NCBI RefSeq assembly: GCF_027920545.1
Contig: NZ_CP115859.1
Coordinates: 3,131,001 to 3,195,000 of the forward strand
Length of the DNA stretch: 64,000 bases
DNA from: Chryseobacterium camelliae
GTDB lineage: Bacteria; Bacteroidota; Bacteroidia; Flavobacteriales; Weeksellaceae
Reading direction: 5' to 3'
Of the stretch, positions 33,845-42,681 are shown one piece after another. A program made the translations under genes and the position numbers. The stretch's first letter is position 1; every line of letters starts with the position of its first letter. The notes below the pieces were generated by a model. It did no database searches and was not told the origin of the DNA. It saw only the letters and a program-made list of their open reading frames with translations.

Positions 33845-34999
33845 CTATTTAGTATTTACTTTTATTTTTCGGTTTTGTTCAACCAAATGTTCTTCATAGT
33901 CGACAGCATATATTCTTGTAGTTCTTTCATTTGTATGTCCTGCTAATTCTTTGGCTTTTGTAATTCCGTGTTCTTTAGATACAAGGTTTAAAAATGTTGC
34001 CTTTAAGCCATATCCCGTCATTTTTAACCCAACAAGCTTAAGATGTCTCGTTATGGCGTCATTTAAAGTTCTAGCAGTTACCGGATTTAACCCAGGCATT
34101 CGGTTCTCAGAAAATAAATATTCCTCTTCTGAAGCCATTTCGCAATATTCTTTCCAGAATCTCCAAACTTCCATGTTGATTGGTCTCATCACACGTTTGT
34201 GTTTTCCTCCTTTTTTATGGTTGATCCAAAAAATGCTTTTTTCTAATTCTACATCAGATTTTCTTACTTCGGCCATTTCGGTAAAACGAGATCCGCAAAA
34301 TAAAAATATGTAGGCGAAAATGTATTCATAATAATTAATTTCAGATATTGAGTGAAATTTTTTCCAATCATCCGATGTTCTAATTATATTTCTAACAGCC
34401 GATTCATGTTCTAATTTTTTGATCCCTTCGATAAAATTTACTAAGAATATATCAAGTTCGACAAAGTGGGAGAAGAACCGGGAAAGATGAGCCCTGGTTT
34501 TATTTACACGGTAATTAGAAAATCCGGCTTCTGTCATTTTCATGAGAAGTTGTTTAATGTCACCTTTAGTTACTAAACTTATTTCTTTATGGAATATTCC
34601 AATTTTTGTAGAATACAAGGAGATGTGTTTTAAAGAATTTTCGAAATCTGTTTTAGTTGAGGTTACTCCGCCAAATGATTTTAAAGAAATTTCTAAAGCT
34701 TTATAAAAAGGAGTGTTATTAGAAACTATACTGTCGTCGATGACATCGTATTCTCTAGTAATGGGGTTGAACCCTCTGGATAGTGCTTGTATTTCGTTAT
34801 CCATTAGCATTCTGGTATGATCCTGCTTTTCAGAAAGTGATTTGCAGTGATTCATGCCTTTAAATCTGATAATTTTACCTTGTGGATAATCATCACAAAA
34901 GTAAGTGTAACGGATTTCCCAATCTTTTTTTAAGTTGGAAGCATTTTTTTTATCCCAAGACGTAGGATAAACTTTGAAAGGTGAGTGGTAAGCTTTCAT
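33845..34999 (-). CDS. int: Phage tyrosine integrase
   Basis: This 384-residue protein has an N-terminal arm-binding part, a SAM-like core-binding domain (about 100-200) and a catalytic domain. Box I has Arg238 in CGSRFTE and a Lys in KKGGKHKR. Box II reads GYGLKATF, with Lys333 where most family members have Arg. Then LAGHTNERTTRIYA carries His and the nucleophile Tyr364. It joins phage and host att sites at the adjacent tRNA-Leu. Box II is non-canonical, so activity is likely but not certain. Confidence 0.85.
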   Translation of the reverse strand: MKAYHSPFKVYPTSWDKKNASNLKKDWEIRYTYFCDDYPQGKIIRFKGMNHCKSLSEKQDHTRMLMDNEIQALSRGFNPITREYDVIDDSIVSNNTPFYKALEISLKSFGGVTSTKTDFENSLKHISLYSTKIGIFHKEISLVTKGDIKQLLMKMTEAGFSNYRVNKTRAHLSRFFSHFVELDIFLVNFIEGIKKLEHESAVRNIIRTSDDWKKFHSISEINYYEYIFAYIFLFCGSRFTEMAEVRKSDVELEKSIFWINHKKGGKHKRVMRPINMEVWRFWKEYCEMASEEEYLFSENRMPGLNPVTARTLNDAITRHLKLVGLKMTGYGLKATFLNLVSKEHGITKAKELAGHTNERTTRIYAVDYEEHLVEQNRKIKVNTK

Positions 35000-35049
35000 T
35001 TTTTACACGATTTTTTACACGGTTAAAAAAATAAGCCCGAGAAGATATA

Positions 35050-35092
35050 GAAAATATAAAACTGCAAACCCAATGTGGATGAGGGTTTGCAG
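35050..35092 (-). terminator. Terminator downstream of tRNA-Leu
   Basis: CTGCAAACCC and GGGTTTGCAG form a 10-bp perfect stem. On the minus strand it is followed by TTTTATATTTT. It ends transcription leaving the tRNA toward the prophage. Confidence 0.7.
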
Positions 35093-35100
35093 TGATTTTG

Positions 35101-35180
35101 TACCCAGGACCGGGATCGAACCGGTACTCCTAAGAACTGGTGTTTGAGACCAGCGCGTCTACCAATTCCGCCACCTGGGC
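35101..35180 (-). tRNA. tRNA-Leu(CAA), probable prophage attachment site
   Basis: The minus strand folds as a tRNA: acceptor GCCCAGG/CCTGGGT, D arm GGCGGAATTGGTAGACGC, anticodon arm CTGGT CTCAAAC ACCAG with anticodon CAA, a short variable arm and the T arm with GGTTCGATCC. CCA is not encoded. The integrase gene starts 102 bp from its 3' end, and the gene is followed by phage DNA, so the 3' half is the likely att core. The partner att copy should lie left of the window. Confidence 0.93.
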
Positions 35181-35274
35181 TTGATGTTTACTTCAAACGT
35201 TATTGTTTGTTTCAAATTGGTGTGCAAATATAGAAACTTTTCTTGATACTCCAAAGTTTTTTAAATAAAAAATT

Positions 35275-36042
35275 TTAGAAATTGATCTCCAAACCATCGT
35301 AGGCAAGGTGTATTCCGGGTGGAAGTTGCTTGTCTTCAATACCATGCAATCCTAAATGATGACTGATATGGGTTAAAAATAATTTTTTAGGTTTTAGCTC
35401 ATCAAACAGCTTGATAACATCCGGAAGGACAAAATGAGCAGGATGGGGATCAAATTTTCGGATACAGTTTAAAATGAGTACATCAAGATTCTTCAATTTT
35501 TCTTTTTCTGTCTCAGAGATAAAACCTGCATCTGTAATATAAGCAAGGTTTTTAAACTTATAGCCGAAGACTGTAATTTTGTAATGTATTACTTCGATAG
35601 GAATGATTTCTATATCTAAAATATGAAAAGGCTTATTTTCAATTTCGTGCAGATCAAATGCTGGAGCTCCGGGATATCTTACGTCTGCAAAAGCATACGG
35701 AAAACGGTTTTTTACTTCATTGGCGACTCTTTGATAGCAATATAGGGGAATATTTTTTCCACTTTTAAAAATCAAAGGGCGCATATCATCAAGACCGATT
35801 ACATGGTCGTTGTGCTCATGAGTAAGCAGCGTAATATCAACGTGAGTCTCGTGGTTGGAAAGCATTTGCTGTCTGAAATCGGGACCGCAATCGATCAGTA
35901 TTTTTTTGTTCTCGTCTGTAGTGATCATTACAGAAGAACGGAGTCGACTGTCTTTGGGATTTTCTGAAGTACAGACTTCGCAAGCGCAGCCAATCACGGG
36001 TACGCCTTGGGAAGTTCCCGTTCCTAAAAATTTCAACTTCAT
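35275..36042 (-). CDS. MBL-fold metallo-hydrolase (PhnP-like)
   Basis: This 255-residue protein has the metallo-beta-lactamase motif THEHNDHVIGLDD near residue 77, an upstream Cys cluster GCACEVC as in PhnP proteins, and later LTDAGF-type and LTHISHHLG metal-ligand regions. PhnP is a cyclic phosphodiesterase; the substrate in Flavobacteria is not established and no phn genes are nearby. Cytosolic, first host gene after the tRNA. Confidence 0.8.
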   Translation of the reverse strand: MKLKFLGTGTSQGVPVIGCACEVCTSENPKDSRLRSSVMITTDENKKILIDCGPDFRQQMLSNHETHVDITLLTHEHNDHVIGLDDMRPLIFKSGKNIPLYCYQRVANEVKNRFPYAFADVRYPGAPAFDLHEIENKPFHILDIEIIPIEVIHYKITVFGYKFKNLAYITDAGFISETEKEKLKNLDVLILNCIRKFDPHPAHFVLPDVIKLFDELKPKKLFLTHISHHLGLHGIEDKQLPPGIHLAYDGLEINF

Positions 36043-36096
36043 TTTCTTTTGAGGTTGGTTTAATTTTGGTAAATTTACGAAAAATTTAATGTCCTA

Positions 36097-37524
36097 ATGT
36101 ATCAGAAACTAACTCCTAAACAAAAAGCATTAACAATTAATCTAGATCCTACTATTTATGGTACTTTCGCGGAAATTGGAGCAGGGCAGGAGACTGTTCG
36201 ACACTTTTTTAGAGCAGGGGGAGCTTCGGGTACAATCGCTAAGGCAATGTCTGCTTACGACAAAGATTTTAGTGATGCGATCTATGGAAAAGAGGTAAAA
36301 AACAGATACGTTACTCAAAACAGACTTCGAAAAATGCTTCGTTATGAAGTAGCTTTGATTGAAGAGAGAATTTCCAGAGAAAACAATCCAAACCGAAAGT
36401 TTTTTTCTTATGCCAATACGGTTACTACGATTAACTTTGATAAAACCGTTAAAGGTCATGGTTGGGTAGGGATCCGTTTTCAGGTAAAAGAAAATGAAGA
36501 CTATAACGAAATCGTTATTCACGTAAAATTTAAAGAAAATGATGCTACCTTACAGCAGGAAACCTTAGGGAATCTTGGAGTAAACCTTATTTTTGGAGCT
36601 TTCAATTACTATGACAATCCAAGGACTTTGGTAGAGTCTCTTTACGATGATGTGGCAAAAGACAACCTCGAAATTGACATGATTGATTTCAGCGGACCTG
36701 CTTTTGCATATGTTGATAACAGGCTAATGTCATTGCAATTGGTGAAAAACGGAATGACGGATGCAGTAATTTTCAATTCAGAAGGGAATAACATGCTTCC
36801 TGCAGATATTTTATACAAGAAAAATATTTTTGCGGTAAGGGGAAGTTTCAGACCTGTAACGAAAGTGAATATTGACATGCTTCAGAACGGTTTGGACATG
36901 TTCATGAAAGACGCCATCTGTACTCAGGAAGAAACGGAAGTTTTAATAGAAATTACCATTTCAAACCTTCGTGCAGACGGAGATATTGATGAAAGAGACT
37001 TTCTCGACAGGGTAGATGTTCTCGGTAAACTGGGATATACCGTAATTGTTTCAAACTTTTCAGAATATTATCGCTTAATCGATTACTTCTCCTCTTATAC
37101 AAGCGGGAATATCGGAGTGGCAATGGGGGTTAATAACCTGTTGATGGTATTCGATGAGAAGTATTATAAAGATATGTCAGGAGGAATTCTTGAAGCTTTT
37201 GGTAAATTCTTTAGAAACGGAATGAGAGTGTACCTGTATCCATATAAAGATCCTGAAACCCACGAACTTTTAGACTCTGAAACTCTTAAAGTGGAAGAAA
37301 ACCTGAAAGAATTATATAAATACTTCAAACTCAACGAACGTATTGTGGATATTACAAACTACAACCCTGAGTTTTTAGAAATTTATTCAAGAGATATTTT
37401 GAAAAAAATTGGATGCAATATGAAAGGTTGGGAAACACAGGTTCCTGACGGCGTTGCTGAAATGATTAAAGAACGGGGAATGTTCGGATTTAAAGAAGAT
37501 TTTTCTTTAAAGCAATTCTCCTAA
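36097..37524 (+). CDS. Conserved Bacteroidota protein of unknown function
   Basis: This 475-residue cytosolic protein is strongly patterned (LDPTIYGTFAEIGAGQETVRHFFRAGGASGTIAKAMSAYDKDFSDAIYG), which I recognise as a protein widely conserved in Bacteroidota and given conflicting labels in databases. It has no signal peptide or barrel pattern, so outer-membrane labels would be wrong. It diverges from the MBL gene and is followed after 13 bp by the GAF gene, suggesting an operon. No catalytic motif is clear to me. Confidence 0.6.
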   Translation: MYQKLTPKQKALTINLDPTIYGTFAEIGAGQETVRHFFRAGGASGTIAKAMSAYDKDFSDAIYGKEVKNRYVTQNRLRKMLRYEVALIEERISRENNPNRKFFSYANTVTTINFDKTVKGHGWVGIRFQVKENEDYNEIVIHVKFKENDATLQQETLGNLGVNLIFGAFNYYDNPRTLVESLYDDVAKDNLEIDMIDFSGPAFAYVDNRLMSLQLVKNGMTDAVIFNSEGNNMLPADILYKKNIFAVRGSFRPVTKVNIDMLQNGLDMFMKDAICTQEETEVLIEITISNLRADGDIDERDFLDRVDVLGKLGYTVIVSNFSEYYRLIDYFSSYTSGNIGVAMGVNNLLMVFDEKYYKDMSGGILEAFGKFFRNGMRVYLYPYKDPETHELLDSETLKVEENLKELYKYFKLNERIVDITNYNPEFLEIYSRDILKKIGCNMKGWETQVPDGVAEMIKERGMFGFKEDFSLKQFS

Positions 37525-37537
37525 AACAATATATAGA

Positions 37538-37987
37538 ATGTCAGAATTAAAGAAAAGACTTTCCTCTATCCTTGAAAGTCCTAAACATAATACGGAAGAG
37601 AAGCTTGAAAAAGTTTGTCATCTTTTGGATCAGGAAATTTCTTATTTCAACTGGACGGGGTTTTATTTCAAAAACGGAGATAAAGACGAGTTGAAATTAG
37701 GGCCGTATGTCGGTGCACCGACAGACCATACCATTATTCCTTACGGAAAAGGAATTTGCGGGCAGGTTGCGGTTTCCAATGAGACCTTTGTTGTTCCTGA
37801 TGTAAATGAAGAAAGCAATTATTTAAGCTGCTCAATTGATACAAAAGCTGAAATTGTAGTTCCGATCTTTAAAGACGGTAAAAACATCGGACAGATCGAT
37901 ATCGATTCTCATACAATTGATCCTTTTACAAATGAAGACAGAGAATTGTTGGAATGGCTTTGTAATGAAGTTTCGAAAATAGTATAG
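37538..37987 (+). CDS. GAF-domain protein, free Met-(R)-sulfoxide reductase-like
   Basis: This 149-residue single GAF domain follows the fRMsr pattern: FNWTGFYF, LGPYVGAPT, GKGICGQVAV, and LSCSIDTKAEIVVPIF. Cys74 (GICG) and Cys98 (LSC) match two of the three reductase cysteines, but the one expected after GxP is Asp/His (PTDH). It could still reduce free methionine-R-sulfoxide with one resolving Cys or act only as a ligand sensor. It lies 13 bp downstream of the preceding gene and is followed by a strong terminator. Confidence 0.7.
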   Translation: MSELKKRLSSILESPKHNTEEKLEKVCHLLDQEISYFNWTGFYFKNGDKDELKLGPYVGAPTDHTIIPYGKGICGQVAVSNETFVVPDVNEESNYLSCSIDTKAEIVVPIFKDGKNIGQIDIDSHTIDPFTNEDRELLEWLCNEVSKIV

Positions 37988-38011
37988 TTAAATATTTTTA
38001 ATGTAAAATAT

Positions 38012-38042
38012 AAACTCCGGCTCGAAGAGCCGGAGTTTTTTG
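38012..38042. terminator. Bidirectional intrinsic terminator
   Basis: AAACTCCGGCTC and GAGCCGGAGTTT pair over 12 bp with a GAA loop and T-tract. It separates the GAF gene from the convergent BtuF-like gene. Confidence 0.85.
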
Positions 38043-38056
38043 TTTGAACAATTCAA

Positions 38057-38794
38057 TCAAATGATAATCGATTTTACCTCAAAAATCAGTTCCTTAAAAT
38101 AATGCTCACACTTGGCAATATGTGTTCCGTACCAGGAAAATGCTTCACCGTCTACGATCATTATTTTTTTCTCAGGATAAAATTCCCTTAGCTCTTCAAT
38201 ATGCTTTTCTTTAAAAGGAAAAGGCTCAGAAGACAGCATAATGATATCCGCTTCTGCTAAATCTTCGGTTTGAATTTCCGGGTAGCGTGTTTTGTCCTTA
38301 AAAATATTTTCAAAGCCGATTTCAGTCAGAATCTTATGAATAAAAGTATCTGAACCTATCGTCATATAAGGATTTTTCCAGATAAGATAAGCTACTTTTA
38401 CATTGGAACTGATTTTAGCCTGATTTAAAATTTCATAGATTTTGAGATTGAAAAGCTGAGCTTTCTCCTCCTTATTAAAGGTTTTTCCGAGGCTTTTAAG
38501 TAAATAATAATTGTCCTCAATGGTTTCTACATTGGTAACGATTACTTTATGTTCATCCATTAAAGCTTCTACCTGCTCTTTGATATTTTCTTCCTTGTTG
38601 GCAAGAATTAAATCGGGTTGTAAAGCTTTGATTTTATCAATGTTAATGTTTTTTGTCCCGCCGATTACCGCTACATTTTTTATTTTTTCTTCAGGATGAA
38701 TACAGAATTTTGTCCTTCCGACAATTTCTTTTTCCGTTAAACCCAAATCAAATAAAGCTTCAGTAATTGAAGGAACCAAAGAAACAACTTTCAT
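38057..38794 (-). CDS. BtuF-like helical-backbone metal-receptor protein
   Basis: This 245-residue protein starts directly with the mature fold (MKVVSLVPSITEALFDLGL), then VGRTKFCIHPEEK, a DLILANKEEN segment and a C-terminal WYGTHIAKC. The family binds vitamin B12 or iron chelates for ABC import. No signal peptide is visible, which is common for this Bacteroidota subgroup and leaves the cell location unclear. No ABC permease is adjacent. A cobalamin operon lies 13 kb away. Confidence 0.7.
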   Translation of the reverse strand: MKVVSLVPSITEALFDLGLTEKEIVGRTKFCIHPEEKIKNVAVIGGTKNINIDKIKALQPDLILANKEENIKEQVEALMDEHKVIVTNVETIEDNYYLLKSLGKTFNKEEKAQLFNLKIYEILNQAKISSNVKVAYLIWKNPYMTIGSDTFIHKILTEIGFENIFKDKTRYPEIQTEDLAEADIIMLSSEPFPFKEKHIEELREFYPEKKIMIVDGEAFSWYGTHIAKCEHYFKELIFEVKSIII

Positions 38795-38819
38795 ATTGCT
38801 ATTTTAGATTTGCCTAAAA

Positions 38820-40166
38820 TTACAAAAGTTTACCCGTTAAGAAAAGTCCGGCTACAGAAAAATAAATGATAAGTCCGGTTACGTCTACTAATGTTGCTAC
38901 AAACGGAGCAGAGGATGTTGCGGGGTCAAGTTTTAATTTTTTTAAAATAAATGGAACCATAGATCCTGAAAGAGTTCCCCAAAGGACGATCATCACTAAA
39001 GAAACACCCACACTAAGCCCTACGAAAGGCCAGTACATTCCATAATTAAAGAAACCGGCTTCGTGCCAGATCATAATCCTTAGAAAGCCGATAATTCCAA
39101 GAATTCCGCCAAGGAAAAGTCCTGTGAAAATCTCTTTTTTCATGACATACCACCAGTCTTTCAATCCGATTTCCTGAAGTGCCATTGCTCTAATGATCAA
39201 TGTTGCAGCCTGCGAACCTGAGTTTCCTCCACTGGAAATAATCAGCGGGACAAATAAAGCCAAAACAACGGCTTTTTGAATTTCATCTTCAAAATATCCC
39301 ATGGCAGAAGCGGTCAACATTTCTGAAAAGAATAGGATGATCAGCCACATTCCCCTTTTTTTAATCATTTCAATTAAAGAGGTTTGCGTATAGGGAACAT
39401 CCAATGCTTCAAGTCCCCCGAACTTTTGAATATCTTCAGTGTTTTGTTGCTCTATCTGGTCTAAGATGTCATCAATGGTAACGATTCCCACCAAAACTCC
39501 TGCTTCAGTTATAATAGGAAGAGCTGCTCTGTCATATTTTTCAAAATACTGTACAGCATCTTCTTTGGAAGTGGTGGTTGTAATGGCAACAAAATGATTA
39601 TCGGTGATCTCGGATATTAAAGTATCTTCCTCTGCTAAAAGTAAACTTCCCAATGCAATATCATCAATCAGGCGGTTTCTTTCATCCACTACATACAGGT
39701 GGTTCATTGTTTCCACTCTTTTACCCACCTTTTTTATTTGCTGCAGACATTTTTTTACGGTCCATTCCTTACGGATCTGGATGTAATAAGGCGTCATCAG
39801 ACGGGCAATGGAGTCGGAATTGTATCCTAAAAGTTTCAGCGCAATTCTCCTTTCCTGTGGGTTAAGATGATTGATGGAATATTTGATTAATTCATCCGGA
39901 AAATCTTCAAATAAAGCCGTCCTGTCATCGGGAGTCATGGCATTCAAAATCTCGGAAACTTCATCGCTTCCGATACTTCTGATGGTTTCTTCCTGAAAAT
40001 CGGGATCAAGATGTGAAAAAACGTCTGCTTTATATTCTTTCGGAACCTTCAAAAATGCTAAAAGCCTCTCATCAGCGGGAAGTCCGCTAAGAGTTTCGGC
40101 AATATCGGCAGGGTTAAAGATAAGTTCGTCTCTGGAATTCAAAACGTGAAATTTTTGGATATGCAA
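38820..40166 (-). CDS. mgtE: Magnesium transporter MgtE
   Basis: This 448-residue protein has the MgtE N domain (residues 15-130: [19 protein letters not shown] to [15 protein letters not shown]), two CBS domains (135-255) and a five-helix membrane pore (275-445) with the signature [22 protein letters not shown]. It imports Mg2+, gated by Mg2+ binding to the N and CBS domains. I find only a TTG start at this position with the family's normal length. Confidence 0.93.
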   Translation of the reverse strand: MHIQKFHVLNSRDELIFNPADIAETLSGLPADERLLAFLKVPKEYKADVFSHLDPDFQEETIRSIGSDEVSEILNAMTPDDRTALFEDFPDELIKYSINHLNPQERRIALKLLGYNSDSIARLMTPYYIQIRKEWTVKKCLQQIKKVGKRVETMNHLYVVDERNRLIDDIALGSLLLAEEDTLISEITDNHFVAITTTTSKEDAVQYFEKYDRAALPIITEAGVLVGIVTIDDILDQIEQQNTEDIQKFGGLEALDVPYTQTSLIEMIKKRGMWLIILFFSEMLTASAMGYFEDEIQKAVVLALFVPLIISSGGNSGSQAATLIIRAMALQEIGLKDWWYVMKKEIFTGLFLGGILGIIGFLRIMIWHEAGFFNYGMYWPFVGLSVGVSLVMIVLWGTLSGSMVPFILKKLKLDPATSSAPFVATLVDVTGLIIYFSVAGLFLTGKLL

Positions 40167-40226
40167 AAATAATTTAAATTTTCAAGAAACAGGAATAATG
40201 GATGAAATTTAAAGAATATTTAAAGA

Positions 40227-40781
40227 CTAGAATCCCGATTCTGCGGCAGATTTTATTTTCTTCAACTTCTTTAAAATTCCTTTTATAGCCCCATTTGTAC
40301 CTATTTTTATGGAATTTTCAGTAGATCCCAAAAGACGCATGTTTTTACGATAAGTATCGTAGTCTGTTTCCGTGAGTAGATTCCCTGTAGCATCGAAAAG
40401 CTTCATGCTGACTACGACCTGATTTGAAAATACATATTTACCTAAGCCTACTTTAAAATATTTCACTTTTGGAACAATCGCAAAATCGGTTGCATTGTTA
40501 CTGCAATATTCTATAATGGTTTGTTTGTCGATGCTGTCATAAGGAACCTGAACTTCAGCTCTTAGCATTTTGCTTTTTTTCATGTTACTGATGTTATCGC
40601 TAACAGCACTGAAAAATGCGTTGTTGGTAGGCTCTTTAATTTCCTCGATATCGGGCTCTACCTCAGGATTGAAGTAAAGAACTTTTTTAGTTTTATTATC
40701 GGTACTTTTTTGTGCTTTCATTGAAGCTGTTCCGGTCAATAAAAAAGAAGTAAGGACTAAAAAAAATAAAACTTTTCTCAT
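40227..40781 (-). CDS. Secreted hypothetical protein
   Basis: This 184-residue protein has a signal peptide (MRKVLFFLVLTSFLLTGTASMKAQ). The mature part reads as an alpha/beta domain with FAIVPKVKYFKVGLGKYVFSNQVVVSMKLF, like periplasmic domains that recognise or modify envelope components. A basic helix near the end (KGILKKLKKIKSA) is notable. Function unknown. Confidence 0.6.
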   Translation of the reverse strand: MRKVLFFLVLTSFLLTGTASMKAQKSTDNKTKKVLYFNPEVEPDIEEIKEPTNNAFFSAVSDNISNMKKSKMLRAEVQVPYDSIDKQTIIEYCSNNATDFAIVPKVKYFKVGLGKYVFSNQVVVSMKLFDATGNLLTETDYDTYRKNMRLLGSTENSIKIGTNGAIKGILKKLKKIKSAAESGF

Positions 40782-40887
40782 TTGTAAATCGATTGCAAAA
40801 TTACTGTCTTTTAATGGGATGACATAATTTTTTTAAGAAATTTTTAACATTTTTTTCTATTAATTTCCATATATGAAATCAATAATG

Positions 40888-40918
40888 TTTGCAGAATCAA
40901 AAAATAGTCGTAATTTTG
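40888..40918 (+). promoter_or_regulatory. rpsO promoter (Bacteroidota consensus)
   Basis: TTTG at 40888-40891 and TAATTTTG at 40911-40918 match the -33 and -7 elements with the expected 19-bp spacer, 35 bp before the rpsO start. This is the best consensus housekeeping promoter I found in the window. Confidence 0.7.
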
Positions 40919-40953
40919 CACGCGTTACATAATAATCATTAAACAATATTGGA

Positions 40954-41223
40954 ATGTACTTAACAACAGAAAAAAAGCAGGAAATTTTCGCAAAACACGG
41001 AAAATCTGCACAAGACACAGGAAGTGCTGAAGGACAAATTGCACTTTTCACTTTCAGAATCAACCACTTATCTCAGCACTTAAAAGCTAACCGTCACGAT
41101 TTTAACACAGAAAGATCTTTGGTGAAATTGGTAGGTAAGAGAAAAAGTTTACTAGATTACCTTAAAAACAAAGATATCGCAAGATATAGAGCAATTATTG
41201 CTGAACTAGGTTTAAGAAAATAA
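40954..41223 (+). CDS. rpsO: 30S ribosomal protein S15
   Basis: This 89-residue protein is the normal S15 length and carries the family patterns DTGSAEGQIALFTFRINHLSQHLK, DFNTERSLVKLVGKRKSLLDYLK and YRAIIAELGLRK. S15 binds 16S rRNA early in small-subunit assembly. A terminator follows, so it is probably a single-gene unit here. Confidence 0.97.
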   Translation: MYLTTEKKQEIFAKHGKSAQDTGSAEGQIALFTFRINHLSQHLKANRHDFNTERSLVKLVGKRKSLLDYLKNKDIARYRAIIAELGLRK

Positions 41224-41243
41224 TCTATAAAGATTTACACAAG

Positions 41244-41272
41244 AGCAACTTCGAAAGGAGTTGCTTTTTTTA
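41244..41272 (+). terminator. Terminator after rpsO
   Basis: AGCAACTTC and GGAGTTGCT pair around GAAA, followed by TTTTTT. Confidence 0.8.
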
Positions 41273-41367
41273 TGCTTTTTATTGAATATATTGAGAATAG
41301 TCGAATTTTAATTGTTTTTTTTAAATGAATAATTAAATTTGTTTCTTTTTTTTAATAACGATTAATT

Positions 41368-42534
41368 TTGAAGAATTTTTATACTTGTTTTTTAGTTTTA
41401 TTATCAATGCTCTGCTGGGCTCAAGAGACAGATTCTATAAAAGGTAATACATCCTGGGCCGTTTCTACAGGTGCGGAATACGGAACCGTTTTGCCGACTA
41501 ATATTCATTTGGAAAGTTATCCAAACAGAGGATATACCGGCTATTCATTCCAATTTTTGAAACAGGCAACAGGGGCAAAAGATTGGGAAAAATTGTATAA
41601 TTATCCTCAATACGGTATTGGTTTTTTTGCTTTTGATTTTCTTGAGAATAAACAAATGGGAAGCCCTTTTGCTGTTTATGGAATATATAACGCCAAAATT
41701 AAGCAATGGGGAAAGCTTAAATGGTCTCATCATATTAATTTTGGTATTTCTTTTAATTCAAATCCTTTTGATCTGGAGAACAGATATTATAATACTTCAG
41801 TAGGTTCAAAAACTAATATGTTTATTAGTGTAGGAACTGGCTTGTATTATGAAATGGGGAAACATTTTGATTTAGGATTGAATCTCAAATTTAATCATCT
41901 TTCAAATGGATCATTGAAAATCCCGAATAAAGGATTGAATAGTGTGGCACCTCAGTTGAGTCTGGTGTATTACCCGGAAAGAGTGACTATTAAAAGAGAT
42001 GATTCCGTTACAACAAACAATAAAAAATATAATACATTAGAGTTTTCAGTATTTGCAGGAAGAAAAGATGCTTTTTATAAAGGTGAAAGAAGAGACGAAA
42101 TAAAATTATATGACGGGTTTGATTATTCAATATATGGAACAGAAGCTTTTTATTTACGTCAATATTCTGCTAAGTCAGCATATGGAATAGGGATAGGAAT
42201 AACTAAGGATGAAGAATATAACAACACCATGTATGTTTCAGACAGTACATTATATCAAAAAAAACGTTTTTCTCATAGCCAGCTTTTGTTTAGTGTTATT
42301 CCCACCTATCGTTTGATGATTGGTAATTTATATGTGAATGTGGGAGCAGGATACTATGCGTTCAAAAAAACAACAAAATATGATAAAACCGCTTTCTTTC
42401 AAAGAATAGGGTTACAGTATCAGTTTACAGATCGTTTATTTGCCTCATTCGGAATCAATGCTTATGATTTCCATGTTGCCAATTATCTGGAATGGAAACT
42501 GGGCTATACTTTTTCCAAAAAAGCCAGAAAATAG
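41368..42534 (+). CDS. Acyloxyacyl hydrolase (PagL/lipid A deacylase-like)
   Basis: The start is TTG, giving a good signal peptide (MKNFYTCFLVLLSMLCWAQ). The 388-residue protein has PagL-type beta-barrel features: the segment FDLGLNLKFNHLSNGSLKIPNKGLN contains the His-x-Ser (HLS) site used by PagL, and the second half has repeated aromatic strands ending in YTFSKK. It probably removes an acyl chain from lipid A in the outer membrane. It lies between rpsO and pnp, which are adjacent in many other bacteria. Confidence 0.7.
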   Translation: MKNFYTCFLVLLSMLCWAQETDSIKGNTSWAVSTGAEYGTVLPTNIHLESYPNRGYTGYSFQFLKQATGAKDWEKLYNYPQYGIGFFAFDFLENKQMGSPFAVYGIYNAKIKQWGKLKWSHHINFGISFNSNPFDLENRYYNTSVGSKTNMFISVGTGLYYEMGKHFDLGLNLKFNHLSNGSLKIPNKGLNSVAPQLSLVYYPERVTIKRDDSVTTNNKKYNTLEFSVFAGRKDAFYKGERRDEIKLYDGFDYSIYGTEAFYLRQYSAKSAYGIGIGITKDEEYNNTMYVSDSTLYQKKRFSHSQLLFSVIPTYRLMIGNLYVNVGAGYYAFKKTTKYDKTAFFQRIGLQYQFTDRLFASFGINAYDFHVANYLEWKLGYTFSKKARK

Positions 42535-42607
42535 AAGTCTGAATGTTTTTTTGATCAAACGAAAACCTTTTTGGAACTCAATTTTCGGTTTTATCCAAAT
42601 AATACAT

Positions 42608-42666
42608 TAAATTTGCAAACGAAAATTTAAAGAGTTTAAATAATAATCGTACTCAATACGGAGTAC
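42608..42666 (+). promoter_or_regulatory. pnp promoter element and leader hairpin
   Basis: TAAATTTG at 42608-42615 matches the -7 element. GTACTC (42649) and GAGTAC (42661) form a 6-bp hairpin ending 15 bp before the pnp start. A 5' leader hairpin is known to mediate pnp autoregulation in Escherichia coli; a similar role here is inference. Confidence 0.45.
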
Positions 42667-42681
42667 AATAGACGAAAATTT

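Noticed and set aside
35101..35180. Second att copy inside the window
   Set aside because: I found no other match to the tRNA-Leu 3' end in the prophage; the left att is expected outside the window.
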